DNA of 36,205 bases, taken from assembly GCA_017524385.1 (NCBI GenBank), contig JAFWSS010000269.1, positions 1 through 36,205 on the forward strand, read 5' to 3'. Below are positions 1 to 7,864 of this stretch, piece by piece. The DNA is from Prevotella sp. (lineage in GTDB: Bacteria > Bacteroidota > Bacteroidia > Bacteroidales > Bacteroidaceae). A program made the translations under genes and the position numbers. The notes below the pieces were generated by a model. The model had not been told where the DNA came from. It saw only the letters and a program-made list of their open reading frames with translations, and ran no database searches. Every line of letters begins with the position of its first letter. Position 1 is the stretch's first letter.

Positions 1-153
1 CCCATAATCCGTCCTGACAAAGGCGATGATGGCCAATGATGTCAGCGAACTCCATTCGTCCAGTTGTGAGAAAACAGTGGAAGGGGTGAACTCAGACTCG
101 TCGGTGTCGTCGAACTGCTCTGCAAACTTCTCTACAAATTCTTTAATATCCAT
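1..153 (-). CDS. acyl carrier protein (3' end outside window)
   Basis: Only the first 51 codons, from the ATG at 153, lie inside the window; the gene runs off the left edge. The product starts MDIKEFVEKFAEQF, is strongly acidic, and contains the segment LDEWSSLTSLAIIAF. This fits helix II of small acyl carrier proteins, where the second Ser of WSSL sits at the place of the phosphopantetheine Ser of the usual DSL motif. Such ACPs carry acyl groups as thioesters in the cytosol. This version, with Trp-Ser-Ser-Leu in place of Asp-Ser-Leu, resembles ACP-like proteins from polysaccharide loci more than the fatty-acid ACP, which is inference. It is in line with the dehydrogenase gene, 81 bp downstream of that stop, but has its own promoter-like box at 179-186. 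Confidence 0.75.
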   Translation of the reverse strand, partial: MDIKEFVEKFAEQFDDTDESEFTPSTVFSQLDEWSSLTSLAIIAFVRTDYG

Positions 154-178
154 AATATGACAATTTTAAATTTGGGTG

Positions 179-214
179 CAAAGTTACGACATATTTTCTA
201 AATAATAAAGCAAA
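179..214 (-). promoter_or_regulatory. Bacteroidetes-type promoter before the ACP gene
   Basis: On the minus strand the -7 box TAACTTTG lies at 179-186. The -33 region is weak: CTTT at the ideal 20 bp, or a perfect TTTG 24 bp away. The start codon is 26 bp downstream. Confidence 0.45.
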
Positions 215-234
215 ATGTCATATTCTCAACTCGC

Positions 235-1161
235 CTATGTAATTTTTTCGATGACATTTCGTGTACACTCCTCAAAAAGACGTCGGCGAGACTCAATAGT
301 TCCTCCTGCGATGTGGGGGGTGACAATCACGTTGAGCATGTCTGTATTCCATTGACCGACCACGCTTTTGGCATCATAATCAAGCCCCACACAGAAGGTC
401 GGGCATAAAGACGCCCTACGCAAAAGAGTAGCATTGTCTATCACCTCTGGGCGTGATGTAGAAATCAATACGGCATTGTCCTTCAGCATAGATATGCGAT
501 TTGCATCAAGGAGTTCTCTCGTGGATTCACTTAAAGGGATGTTCACCGAAACGATGTCGGCTAACTTTAACAGGTTGTCAAGAGACATCATTTCAACACC
601 ATCCTTGACAAGGTTGTCATGATGTTCAGGATGAAAAGTCCAGCAAAGGCGATGCATCCCGAAAGCTTTCCCTAGATTCAAAACAGCAGTTGCAATACCT
701 CCTGCGCCAACGACCCCCAATGTGGAGCCGAACAAGTCGACGGGCTTTGCAGACATTGCTTTCTTCTGAAGTCCCTCAAAAGCCGTCTGTCGTCCTTCCA
801 ATAAATGCTTGCGAAGAGAAAGCGCCAAAGCGAAGGTGTGTTCAGCCACAGTACTTCGATTGGCATGGGTAGCATTTGCTATGTGCACCAAATGTTTCTT
901 GGATTCAGGCACATGGATATGGTCGGTGCCACTCGAGGCTGTGGCGATGAACTTTCGAGTAACTATTCCTTCAAACATATGCTCAGGCATTTTCTGTGCT
1001 GTGCTGATGAACAATATGTCGTAATTATGGAACAGTTGTTGAAGCGCATCCCCTTGAGGCCGCTCTTCTCCGTGAGGAAGCAACGTCACCTCCACACCTT
1101 TACTTTCAAGCATTTCGATGCATGAAGAAGGAAGGTCGTCAAAAACGGAAAAAGCTTTCAT
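235..1161 (-). CDS. D-isomer-specific 2-hydroxyacid dehydrogenase
   Basis: This 308-residue protein belongs to the NAD(P)-dependent D-2-hydroxyacid dehydrogenase family, which interconverts 2-oxoacids and D-2-hydroxyacids. The nucleotide-binding loop GAGGIA is at residues 152-157. The substrate-binding Arg is R237 in STSRPEVID, and the catalytic His is H283 in TPHIAGGT. The acidic residue that normally follows the second Rossmann strand is absent (LCWTFHP), which hints at NADP. The catalytic Glu is not obvious after GLDYD. I chose ATG 1161 because it starts 2 bp after the stop of the upstream gene and gives the usual MKAFSVFDD beginning; a start at 1218 would overlap that gene by 55 bp. Tight coupling to the aldolase fusion suggests it reduces the oxoacid made there; this is inference. 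Confidence 0.85.
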   Translation of the reverse strand: MKAFSVFDDLPSSCIEMLESKGVEVTLLPHGEERPQGDALQQLFHNYDILFISTAQKMPEHMFEGIVTRKFIATASSGTDHIHVPESKKHLVHIANATHANRSTVAEHTFALALSLRKHLLEGRQTAFEGLQKKAMSAKPVDLFGSTLGVVGAGGIATAVLNLGKAFGMHRLCWTFHPEHHDNLVKDGVEMMSLDNLLKLADIVSVNIPLSESTRELLDANRISMLKDNAVLISTSRPEVIDNATLLRRASLCPTFCVGLDYDAKSVVGQWNTDMLNVIVTPHIAGGTIESRRRLFEECTRNVIEKIT

Positions 1162-1163
1162 TG

Positions 1164-2903
1164 TCACTTCTTGCTGAGGTAAGATTGTAGATATGTCGCA
1201 GCAAAAGATCTGTCGCATGCCGCCTTCTTTTCAGATGGCATGTCCCTAAGCAAGTTGACCAAATCGTCGGTTGTCACACGCTCGTCTTTCGTGAAAATCT
1301 TGACATAACTTGGCGTACATCCATAAAGAGACGACAAATAGTAGTCAAGACTATACCCCCACGGATGTGCTTTCTGTTCAGATGACACATAGTCGTTGAT
1401 CTGATTGTAAATGCCAACAGTGCTATAATTGCCGCCTTCAGCTGTCAGCACAGGTATGATGAGTTCTGTACAAAGGTTGCCAGCACCTTTGCCCATACCC
1501 ATGATGCTTGAGTCAATCATCAAGTCATGACGGGAAGGGTAGCTGACCCATGCCAAAGCGTTGGAATAGGCCATCTGGCGGTTGTTATGGGCATGGAAGC
1601 CTATTTTCATATGGTCGCAGACATAGAGGTCGGCCAATTCCAAACGACGGATAAGCGTCATATTGTCCATCTGTCCGAAACTGTCCACGATGTAGAAAGC
1701 CTTGGCAGCGGTCAAGTGGGTGTTGCAGTAAATGATCATTTCACGGAACTCTTCATCACTATACCTGAGCGACACCATCGGCTGCAAATATAAGTCGAAC
1801 CCCTTGTCAAGGATGGTTTGGGCTGCAATGAGTGCATCATGGGCATTCTCCTTATGGAAGGCATAACGTATGCCGTCGATTCCTCGTTCATCGCGTGGCT
1901 CCAACTTGTTCAAGTCGAAAGTGCCGTAGTCTATCATGGCCACGTAGGTAACGCCCTCTTTCTTGCCTTCGGCAAGCAGAGTGTCGCGGATGCTACGCTC
2001 GTTATCGAAACAGGTGCGTCCAATAGAAGAGCCTTTCTTCTCGTCGATATAGCCGCACTCGATGAAATCGACACCCGACTCTTCAAGGCAATGCTTGATG
2101 GAGAGCATGCGCTCAAGACCGAAATCGAAATTCAGCACGATGCCACCATCGCGAAGGGTGCAGTCAAGCAGACTGACGCTGCGCTCACTACGCAGAGAGC
2201 GTACGAAGCGGTCGGCCACATCGAGGTCGTTATCCGTAGTGATTTTGAAATTACTTGTATGCCCCTGCACCATTTTTATCTTATGCCCCTTGGCAAGCAT
2301 GAGTTGTGTCGTTCCCGTGCTCTTCGCCTTTTCTTCCGCTGTACAAGACGCCAAAGTGTCATGCAGCAAGCGGATGTTGAAACCTGAAGGTGTCTGACCA
2401 TTATACAGGTGGCTGCGTTCCAAAGTGCCATCAATCATGGTTTCGTCATCATGAGTAGTATGAATGGTATCATTCACCGGTACCACAGTGAGCGACAAGC
2501 CTTTTTCCTGGGTTGCCTTGATGCAGTCGTCTATCATCTGCTGACGTACGAAAGGACGGACTGCATCATGACAAATCAGGATGTCATCGTCATTCAACCC
2601 TTTGCGGCTGATGATGTCGTCCATGATATTGGTGAAAGAGTCCAGGCGCTCGGCACCGCCTGAGATGATGCGCACCCTAAGTAACTCATCTTTGGAAAAT
2701 CCATCCTTGAACAACCGCTCTGCATAAACCATCCAATCCTGATGTACTGCCACATAAATCTTGTCAAATTGCGGATTGGAGAGAAAAGTGCGTAACGTCA
2801 CAACAATGATGGGGACGCCACCGATATTGATAAATTGTTTGGGGATGGAATGGCGCTCTATTCGCCTGCCAACACCTCCCGCCAAGATTGCACCGTAAAT
2901 CAT
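1164..2903 (-). CDS. IspD-type cytidylyltransferase fused to DRE-TIM aldolase
   Basis: Two enzymes are joined in one 579-residue chain. Residues 1-235 are an IspD/TarI-type cytidylyltransferase, with LAGGVGRR at 7-14, PKQF at 21-24, CHDAVRPF at 111-118 and KITTDNDL at 220-227. Such domains couple CTP to a phosphorylated alcohol to give a CDP-linked product. Residues 243-579 are a DRE-TIM metal-dependent aldolase of the 4-hydroxy-2-oxovalerate aldolase-like group, with LLDCTLRDGG near 245-254, the metal-ligand motif FHAHNN and the loop MGMGKGAGN. Such barrels cleave or form 4-hydroxy-2-oxoacids. Both domains keep their key residues and look active. The gene lies next to a hydroxyacid dehydrogenase and an ACP in a polysaccharide cluster, so it probably makes and activates a non-sugar substituent. 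It should not be annotated as the housekeeping ispD. Substrates are unknown. Confidence 0.85.
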   Translation of the reverse strand: MIYGAILAGGVGRRIERHSIPKQFINIGGVPIIVVTLRTFLSNPQFDKIYVAVHQDWMVYAERLFKDGFSKDELLRVRIISGGAERLDSFTNIMDDIISRKGLNDDDILICHDAVRPFVRQQMIDDCIKATQEKGLSLTVVPVNDTIHTTHDDETMIDGTLERSHLYNGQTPSGFNIRLLHDTLASCTAEEKAKSTGTTQLMLAKGHKIKMVQGHTSNFKITTDNDLDVADRFVRSLRSERSVSLLDCTLRDGGIVLNFDFGLERMLSIKHCLEESGVDFIECGYIDEKKGSSIGRTCFDNERSIRDTLLAEGKKEGVTYVAMIDYGTFDLNKLEPRDERGIDGIRYAFHKENAHDALIAAQTILDKGFDLYLQPMVSLRYSDEEFREMIIYCNTHLTAAKAFYIVDSFGQMDNMTLIRRLELADLYVCDHMKIGFHAHNNRQMAYSNALAWVSYPSRHDLMIDSSIMGMGKGAGNLCTELIIPVLTAEGGNYSTVGIYNQINDYVSSEQKAHPWGYSLDYYLSSLYGCTPSYVKIFTKDERVTTDDLVNLLRDMPSEKKAACDRSFAATYLQSYLSKK

Positions 2904-3140
2904 CTGAATGTTGTTTTTAGTATGTGAATGTTTTGTATTTATATCCTAAAATGCTATTAATGGGCATTGAACTACAGGCTCTGTCTAAATGAAAAACCAT
3001 GATCCAAATAGCCAATAATCCATATATTTCAGTTCGGTATTTAAGCACTTGCTCCATAAGGTTTGAATTTCAAAAATGCACTCAACCTTTACCCAATATC
3101 CAATCTATATGGTTGTATTGCAGCATTATCTTAAAGCACA

Positions 3141-3785
3141 CTAAAATTTGAACAATTTAGCAGGATTGCCGATGTAGGTATTACCATTCTTAGGTTTGGT
3201 AAGAAGTACAGCTCCCGGGCCAATCGTCACATTCTCGCCGATTCGAATCTGTTGAACGATGATGGAGCCAACTCCTATAAGATTGCATTCGCCCACGGTG
3301 ACTTCTCCAGACAAGCGGATGTCGGGCATGAGCACATTATAGTCTCCTACTGTCACGTCATGCCCTAAAACAACTTCTCCATTTAAAATATTGTAATTGC
3401 CTATGGTCACGTCGGTGGATGCCCAGCACCCATCTTGGATGATGTTGCCCTCCCCAATGGAGAATGTCTCAATATCGATATACTTCATAGTCGGGGAAAT
3501 CACATTGGGAAAGGATATGTTGGGGTTGGTGATTTTCTCTCTTATAGTTTTCAAGGTATTTGGCGTACCAATGGCTATGGCAATATCAAGGGGGCTTTCC
3601 CAGGTGCTGAGGACCTCCATACCTCCCAAGACAGTACCGAAATGTGAAACCCTGTCTCCCTTCTCCTTGCCGTCATCAATAAAGCCGACCAGATTCCACC
3701 TGGCTTCCACTGCATTTATTCGATGGACAAGGGCGGCAATCTCCTTTCCCAATCCACCGGCACCATAGATAGCAATATCCTTCAT
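3141..3785 (-). CDS. NeuD-family sugar O/N-acyltransferase
   Basis: This 214-residue protein has the two-part build of NeuD/PglD acyltransferases. The N-terminal Rossmann-like part carries GAGGLGKE at 8-15, and the C-terminal left-handed beta-helix has hexapeptide repeats from about residue 100 to 195 (for example VTIGNYNILNGEV and VTVGDYNVL). H142 in VLGHDV is at the place of the catalytic base. Such enzymes move an acetyl group from acetyl-CoA to an amino or hydroxyl group of a sugar in the cytosol. The start at 3785 is preceded by AAGGAG, an unusually good ribosome binding site for this group, and it removes nine poorly conserved residues of the longer frame. It is in line with the glycosyltransferase upstream but 230 bp away, with its own promoter-like box. 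Confidence 0.85.
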   Translation of the reverse strand: MKDIAIYGAGGLGKEIAALVHRINAVEARWNLVGFIDDGKEKGDRVSHFGTVLGGMEVLSTWESPLDIAIAIGTPNTLKTIREKITNPNISFPNVISPTMKYIDIETFSIGEGNIIQDGCWASTDVTIGNYNILNGEVVLGHDVTVGDYNVLMPDIRLSGEVTVGECNLIGVGSIIVQQIRIGENVTIGPGAVLLTKPKNGNTYIGNPAKLFKF

Positions 3786-3809
3786 ATTTATTCTCCTTTT
3801 ATGAGATTG

Positions 3810-3841
3810 CAAAGTTACATGATTATTTTGTCAAAATGAAA
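3810..3841 (-). promoter_or_regulatory. probable promoter of the NeuD-like gene
   Basis: The minus strand shows TAACTTTG at 3810-3817, matching the Bacteroidetes -7 box. The -33 position has TTTC rather than TTTG. The start codon is 25 bp downstream. Confidence 0.45.
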
Positions 3842-4018
3842 TTTTTTATGAAAAAACGGTCGTTGAAGCATGCTGAACCACAAAAAGGAGCGATAAAGAA
3901 ACTTCAATCATTCCAATGAGCAAACACCATCATCGTGATACGGAGTTTGATGGGATATGACTAAGACAAATCAAACACTTTCTTTCAGTCGAAGGAGCAA
4001 AGAAAAGCATAACTTTTG

Positions 4019-5206
4019 CTACTTTTCCAAAGCTTGATATGTTTTCAGCAATTCATCCCATATGAAAGCCCTTTCATATCGGGTCACCACCATTTCCCGG
4101 GCGTTGGCGGCCATCCTTTCCACCTCCTTGGGTTGCTCGATGAACCATTTCATCATATCGGTAAGAGCCTCGGTGTCCTTGGGCGGTATGATGCGCCCGT
4201 TTTTGCCATCCACAATGATTTCATTGCAACCATTGATGTCGGTCACGATGGCAGGCAGCCCCATGGCACCAGCCTCCATCACGACATTGGGGAAGCCCTC
4301 CCTGTAGCTGGGAAAAACAAAAGCGTCGGCCATCTTGAGGAAAGGTCTCACATCAACTTGTTTTCCTACATATTTGACAAAAGAATGTTCCTCGAACACC
4401 TTTTTTGCATCCTCGTCAAGTGGGTCGAGTCTTGACTCGTATCCACCAACCAAAATCACCTTGAATCTCAAGCCTTTCTCCGCTAACAAAGCAACGGAAC
4501 GAGCAAGTTCGTTCATCCCTTTGTCTTTAACAATACGTCCGATGAAAACGAAGACAAACTCACCCTCTCCCACTCCGGCATTTCGACGAAGTTCACTCTT
4601 GTTTTCCGTAATGGCCCCAGGAGAGAAATGTCGGGTGTCGACTCCGTTGGAACTACCATTTCCTATGACGCGCATCTTTCTTGGCTTGCACAACCCTTCA
4701 TCCTCCATGATTTTCATCATAGCGTGTGAATTGGGGAATACTTGTGTGGCACAAGCACTGGTGGTTCTTTCCATCAAGTTCAAGACTTTCCTTCCCATAC
4801 CTTGATGCACAAGCAAAGGCAAACCTGCAACAGTATGCAGCCGATGAGGAACTCCAGTAAGCTTCGCCGCCATCATTCCCAGGAGTCCCGCCTTAGGCGT
4901 ATGTGTATGAACGATGAACGGTTTCTCCTGCCGAAACACCTTGATTAACTTAAAGAGAGTCTTCAAGTCGTGCCAAGGAGAAGGATGTCGCTTGATTTCC
5001 ACAGTAATGCCCCTGATGTCACCTTGTTCATGGAGCATCAGCTGCATTTTTCCATGGTCATCAGAGCAGATGGCCACCACTTCATAATATTGACTCATAA
5101 ACTTCAACTGCCCCCGAAGCAAGTGACGCATAGAGCCTGGTATGGCGGTCACCCTTATAAGTTTCTTCTTAGAGTCTTGTGATAAAGACGAATGCTTGTC
5201 TGCCAT
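4019..5206 (-). CDS. glycosyltransferase, GT4 family (CapM/PglA-like)
   Basis: This is a 395-residue GT-B fold glycosyltransferase. The N-terminal half begins with RVTAIPGSMRHLLRGQ, an acceptor-side segment typical of the CapM/PglA group that adds a sugar to an undecaprenyl-linked precursor at the inner membrane. VHTHTPKAGLLG lies near residue 99. The C-terminal half has the donor-binding EX7E stretch in REGFPNVVMEAGAMG, and ends at the usual place. Residues between are well kept, so it should be active; donor and acceptor cannot be told. ATG 5206 gives the family-like N terminus. ATG 5245 is possible and has AAGG five bases upstream, but would add 13 residues not seen in relatives. It is the first clear gene after the promoter at 5463-5494 and heads the minus-strand cluster in this window. 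Confidence 0.88.
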   Translation of the reverse strand: MADKHSSLSQDSKKKLIRVTAIPGSMRHLLRGQLKFMSQYYEVVAICSDDHGKMQLMLHEQGDIRGITVEIKRHPSPWHDLKTLFKLIKVFRQEKPFIVHTHTPKAGLLGMMAAKLTGVPHRLHTVAGLPLLVHQGMGRKVLNLMERTTSACATQVFPNSHAMMKIMEDEGLCKPRKMRVIGNGSSNGVDTRHFSPGAITENKSELRRNAGVGEGEFVFVFIGRIVKDKGMNELARSVALLAEKGLRFKVILVGGYESRLDPLDEDAKKVFEEHSFVKYVGKQVDVRPFLKMADAFVFPSYREGFPNVVMEAGAMGLPAIVTDINGCNEIIVDGKNGRIIPPKDTEALTDMMKWFIEQPKEVERMAANAREMVVTRYERAFIWDELLKTYQALEK

Positions 5207-5261
5207 AGTTGCTATCCACAATAATTGAATACTTTGACTACCCATAAACCTTATCAATGTT

Positions 5262-5462
5262 CTATTCCAATGGAATCATTCCATAGAAACTCATGCATTT
5301 CTTTTCATATTCCACTGCAGAACAAAAGGAAACACATAGCTTGGTTGAATCAGAACTGCCAATGAAACTTATCTGCCTGCAGACTGTATCGTACCCGCAG
5401 AATCTGTTTGCAATCATCAGCTTTTGCAAATCCGTAAAGGCCAAGCCATCATAAATTGTGTG
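5262..5462 (-). other. leader region with short Cys-rich frame, coding status doubtful
   Basis: Between the strong promoter at 5463-5494 and the GT4 gene lies about 200 bp with an open frame of 67 codons that starts only with TTG. An internal ATG would give 51 residues. The predicted peptide has five Cys in its second half and matches nothing I recognise. A perfect inverted repeat ATGGAATCATTCCAT sits at 5270-5284, just at the end of the frame. It may be an untranslated leader, a leader peptide or the remnant of a larger gene. Confidence 0.3.
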
Positions 5463-5494
5463 CAAAAGTACAAATGATTTCTTGAAGATGCAAA
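5463..5494 (-). promoter_or_regulatory. promoter driving the polysaccharide genes leftward
   Basis: On the minus strand TTTG (5491-5494) is followed after exactly 20 bp by TACTTTTG (5463-5470), a full match to the Bacteroidetes housekeeping promoter. Transcription would start near 5456, giving a leader of about 250 nt before the glycosyltransferase start at 5206. Confidence 0.75.
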
Positions 5495-5548
5495 TTATTC
5501 CTTAGTCAAGTTTCGCATTCGCTCTACTTTCTGGAGTTAATGGGGGGC

Positions 5549-5654
5549 AAAGGGAAGTTAAAGGGAAGTTAAAGGGAAGTTAAAGGGAAGTTAAAGGGAA
5601 GTTAAAGGGGAGTTAAAGGGGAGTTAAAGGGGAGTTAAAGGGAAGTTAAAGGGA
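5549..5654. repeat. 11-bp tandem repeat, 9.6 copies
   Basis: Nine full units and one 7-bp partial unit follow each other without interruption. Units 1-5 and 9 read AAAGGGAAGTT; units 6-8 (5604-5636) read AAAGGGGAGTT. The clustering of the variant units suggests internal duplication. The array is intergenic, 55 bp upstream of the promoter at 5463-5494. Eleven bases is not a multiple of three, so a coding origin is unlikely. Confidence 0.95.
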
Positions 5655-5664
5655 CATATGCTTA

Positions 5665-5772
5665 CGTGGAGCTTTTGGGGGAGGATGATGTACCCCATTC
5701 CGTGGTGCTTTTGGGGGAGGATGATGTACCCCATTCCGTGGTGCTTTTTGGGGTGGATGATGTACCCCATGC
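5665..5772. repeat. 36-bp tandem repeat, three copies
   Basis: Three head-to-tail units lie at 5665-5700, 5701-5736 and 5737-5772. Each has the core GAGGATGATGTACCCCAT or a one-base variant, preceded by CTTTTGGGG. Units 1 and 2 differ by one base (GGAGC versus GGTGC); unit 3 has several changes. TGGGG and CCCCA within each unit could pair into a small hairpin. The array begins 10 bp after the 11-bp repeat and is not in a recognisable gene. Confidence 0.93.
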
Positions 5773-5835
5773 TATTTAGAAAACATTTTCACGCTTCATT
5801 TTCCCTTACTTGCAAAAGTTGAGTCCCCTTATTTA

Positions 5836-6069
5836 TTAAGGTGGGGCGCCATGTTCATCCTGAGCAATCATCCGTAGGGTGGCCAGAAAGGCCTTGTATA
5901 GGAAGTCGTAGTCCTGTGCGGGAATGACACCACTTGCAATCACCATGATGTCCTCACGACCCAGCTTGCGCAACTCTTCTATGAGTTGTGGAATCAAGGT
6001 CTGTGTATGTATTTGTTCGCTTCTGTCTCCGATATCACAATGTCCAAGCAGGTTCTTAAAAAAATACAA
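5836..6069 (-). pseudogene. remnant of methylmalonyl-CoA mutase, B12-binding domain
   Basis: The middle of this frame, TLIPQLIEELRKLGRED followed by IMVIASGVIPAQDYDFLYKA, matches the end of the cobalamin-binding domain of the methylmalonyl-CoA mutase large subunit, where GGVIPxQDYDFL is a hallmark. The family protein is over 700 residues; only about 45 recognisable residues remain. Upstream of them the frame loses the domain's DxHxxG and SxL motifs, and after FLYKA the expected GxxxxFGPGT segment is replaced by unrelated sequence ending at a stop. There is no room for the rest of the gene, since the transporter lies on the other strand 250 bp away. I read it as a decayed fragment. An intact copy may exist elsewhere. 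Confidence 0.72.
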
Positions 6070-6179
6070 GTGATTATAGGATAGGTTCGAAAGGCGCTCT
6101 CATGTCAAATCACAAAAAACGGGCATCTGAAACATATTTGTACATTTTTCATCGGTCAAAAAAAGAAACAATCTCATTT

Positions 6180-6213
6180 TTTGCTTGATTATCATTTTTT
6201 TTATGTACCTTTG
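6180..6213 (+). promoter_or_regulatory. promoter of the SLC13 transporter gene
   Basis: TTTG at 6180-6183 and TACCTTTG at 6206-6213, separated by 22 bp (one over the usual range). The start codon is about 100 bp downstream. Confidence 0.6.
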
Positions 6214-6314
6214 CACGCCGTAAGCAAATATGCGGAACAGGATTCCACGTCGGTGGCGTCCCAGATCTTCAGGAAACATTTTTTTTGTAATAATCATTAT
6301 CATTCTAGAACTGT

Positions 6315-7820
6315 ATGTTTAAGAATTTCAAAGGTTTCCACCTTGTGGAATCCCTTCATCAAACCCACTTTGATGAATTCTTTCATCCGAGCAAAATGCT
6401 CATCAAGACCTACGAGGCCTTTTTTGTCTTAGCCGTCACCCTCGTTTTATGGAACCTTCCCAGCACCGCATTCGGCATAGAGGGTTTGAATGTGGTCCAA
6501 CAACGCATCATTGCCATCTTCGCCTTCGCCACGCTGATGTGGATTTTCGAAATCGTTCCTGCCTGGGCTACCTCCGTAGCCATCATCGGGATGCTGCTGC
6601 TTTTCACTTCTGACAGTGGCATCAAATGGATGTGTGACCAAGAGCGTGTGGGAACGTTGCTGTCTTACAAGTCGGTGATGGCCACCTTCGCCGACCCAGT
6701 GATCATGCTGTTCATCGGTGGCTTCATACTTGCCATCGCAGCAACTAAGACCGGACTTGACGCCCAGTTGGCCAAGGCGTTGCTCAAACCCTTTGGCAAA
6801 AGGAGCGAGTTTGTGTTGCTTGGATTCTTGCTGATTACCGGGCTGTTCTCCATGTTCGTTTCCAACACCGCGACGGCAGCCATGATGCTTACTTTCCTCA
6901 CCCCTGTGTTCAGACAGCTGCCTCCTGAGGGCAAAGGGCGCATATCCCTTGCCTTGTCCATACCCATAGCTGCCAATCTGGGAGGTATGGGCACGCCCAT
7001 AGGCACCCCTCCCAACACCATAGCCATCAAATACCTGAACGACCCCGAGGGATTAAACCTCGGCTTGGGCTTCGGCGAATGGATGATGTATATGACACCC
7101 CTGGTGGTTGTCTTGTTGCTGATCAGCTGGGTGGTGCTCATGCGCATCTTCCCCTTCACGCAAAAGACCATCGAACTACAAATAGAAGGAGAGATGAAGA
7201 AGGACATCAAGACCTATATCGTGATCGTTACTTTCGCCATCACCGTCTTGTTGTGGCTGCTCGACTCTGTTACCGGCATCAACTCATACACCGTGGCACT
7301 GATTCCCTTCGTTGTCTTCGCACTTTGCGGCATCATCGACCGCCGCGACTTGGAAGAAATCAACTGGTCGGTGATATGGATGGTGGCTGGTGGCTTCGCC
7401 TTGGGTTATGGTCTCAACGCCTCCGGTTTGGCGGAGCGTGCGGTGGAAAGCATTCCGTTTGGCAACTTCTCCCCCATCCTCATCATGGTTCTCTCAGGTT
7501 TGGTCTGCTATGGCTTGTCAAATTTCATATCCAATTCTGCCACAGCGGCCTTGCTGATGCCCATTCTCACCGTGGTTTGCGCCGCTATGGGAGACAAACT
7601 CGATGCCATCGGTGGCACGTCCACCATCCTCATCGGTGTGGCAGTTGCCGCATCTAGTGCGATGGTTCTTCCCATCTCCACTCCCCCGAATGCCCTGGCC
7701 TACGCCACCAACCTTGTCAAGCAAAAAGACATGGCCAAGATAGGATTGATATCCGGCATTCTGAGCATCGTCATGGGATATGTGCTGCTCTATGTCGTCG
7801 GCACGATGCACCTGATCTGA
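6315..7820 (+). CDS. SLC13/DASS family sodium-coupled anion transporter
   Basis: This 501-residue inner-membrane protein belongs to the divalent anion:sodium symporter family, which takes up dicarboxylates or sulfate with sodium. Both family signature loops are present: SNTATAAM in the first half and SNSATAAL in the second, each followed by a proline-rich partner, PIGTPPNTIA and PISTPPNALA. This shows the inverted two-fold repeat of the family to be complete. About eleven hydrophobic segments can be seen. The first 30 residues are hydrophilic and may not all be translated; ATG 6396 (MLIKTYEAFF) is an alternative start. Substrate cannot be told, though dicarboxylates such as succinate would suit an organism of this group. 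It stands alone, with its own promoter and terminator. Confidence 0.9.
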   Translation: MFKNFKGFHLVESLHQTHFDEFFHPSKMLIKTYEAFFVLAVTLVLWNLPSTAFGIEGLNVVQQRIIAIFAFATLMWIFEIVPAWATSVAIIGMLLLFTSDSGIKWMCDQERVGTLLSYKSVMATFADPVIMLFIGGFILAIAATKTGLDAQLAKALLKPFGKRSEFVLLGFLLITGLFSMFVSNTATAAMMLTFLTPVFRQLPPEGKGRISLALSIPIAANLGGMGTPIGTPPNTIAIKYLNDPEGLNLGLGFGEWMMYMTPLVVVLLLISWVVLMRIFPFTQKTIELQIEGEMKKDIKTYIVIVTFAITVLLWLLDSVTGINSYTVALIPFVVFALCGIIDRRDLEEINWSVIWMVAGGFALGYGLNASGLAERAVESIPFGNFSPILIMVLSGLVCYGLSNFISNSATAALLMPILTVVCAAMGDKLDAIGGTSTILIGVAVAASSAMVLPISTPPNALAYATNLVKQKDMAKIGLISGILSIVMGYVLLYVVGTMHLI

Positions 7821-7864
7821 TGTCATCTACTTGAAACCAGAATTGTTGACACCTATCAATGGTT

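Noticed and set aside
1818-2387. Plus-strand frame of 189 codons
   Set aside because: It is opposite the junction of the cytidylyltransferase-aldolase fusion and has no domain of its own.
1164-2903. Housekeeping ispD of isoprenoid synthesis
   Set aside because: The fusion to an aldolase and the polysaccharide context argue for a TarI-like role; there is no ispF or other isoprenoid gene near.
5549-5772. CRISPR array or replication-origin iterons
   Set aside because: The 11-bp and 36-bp units have no spacers, and no replication initiator or partition gene is near.
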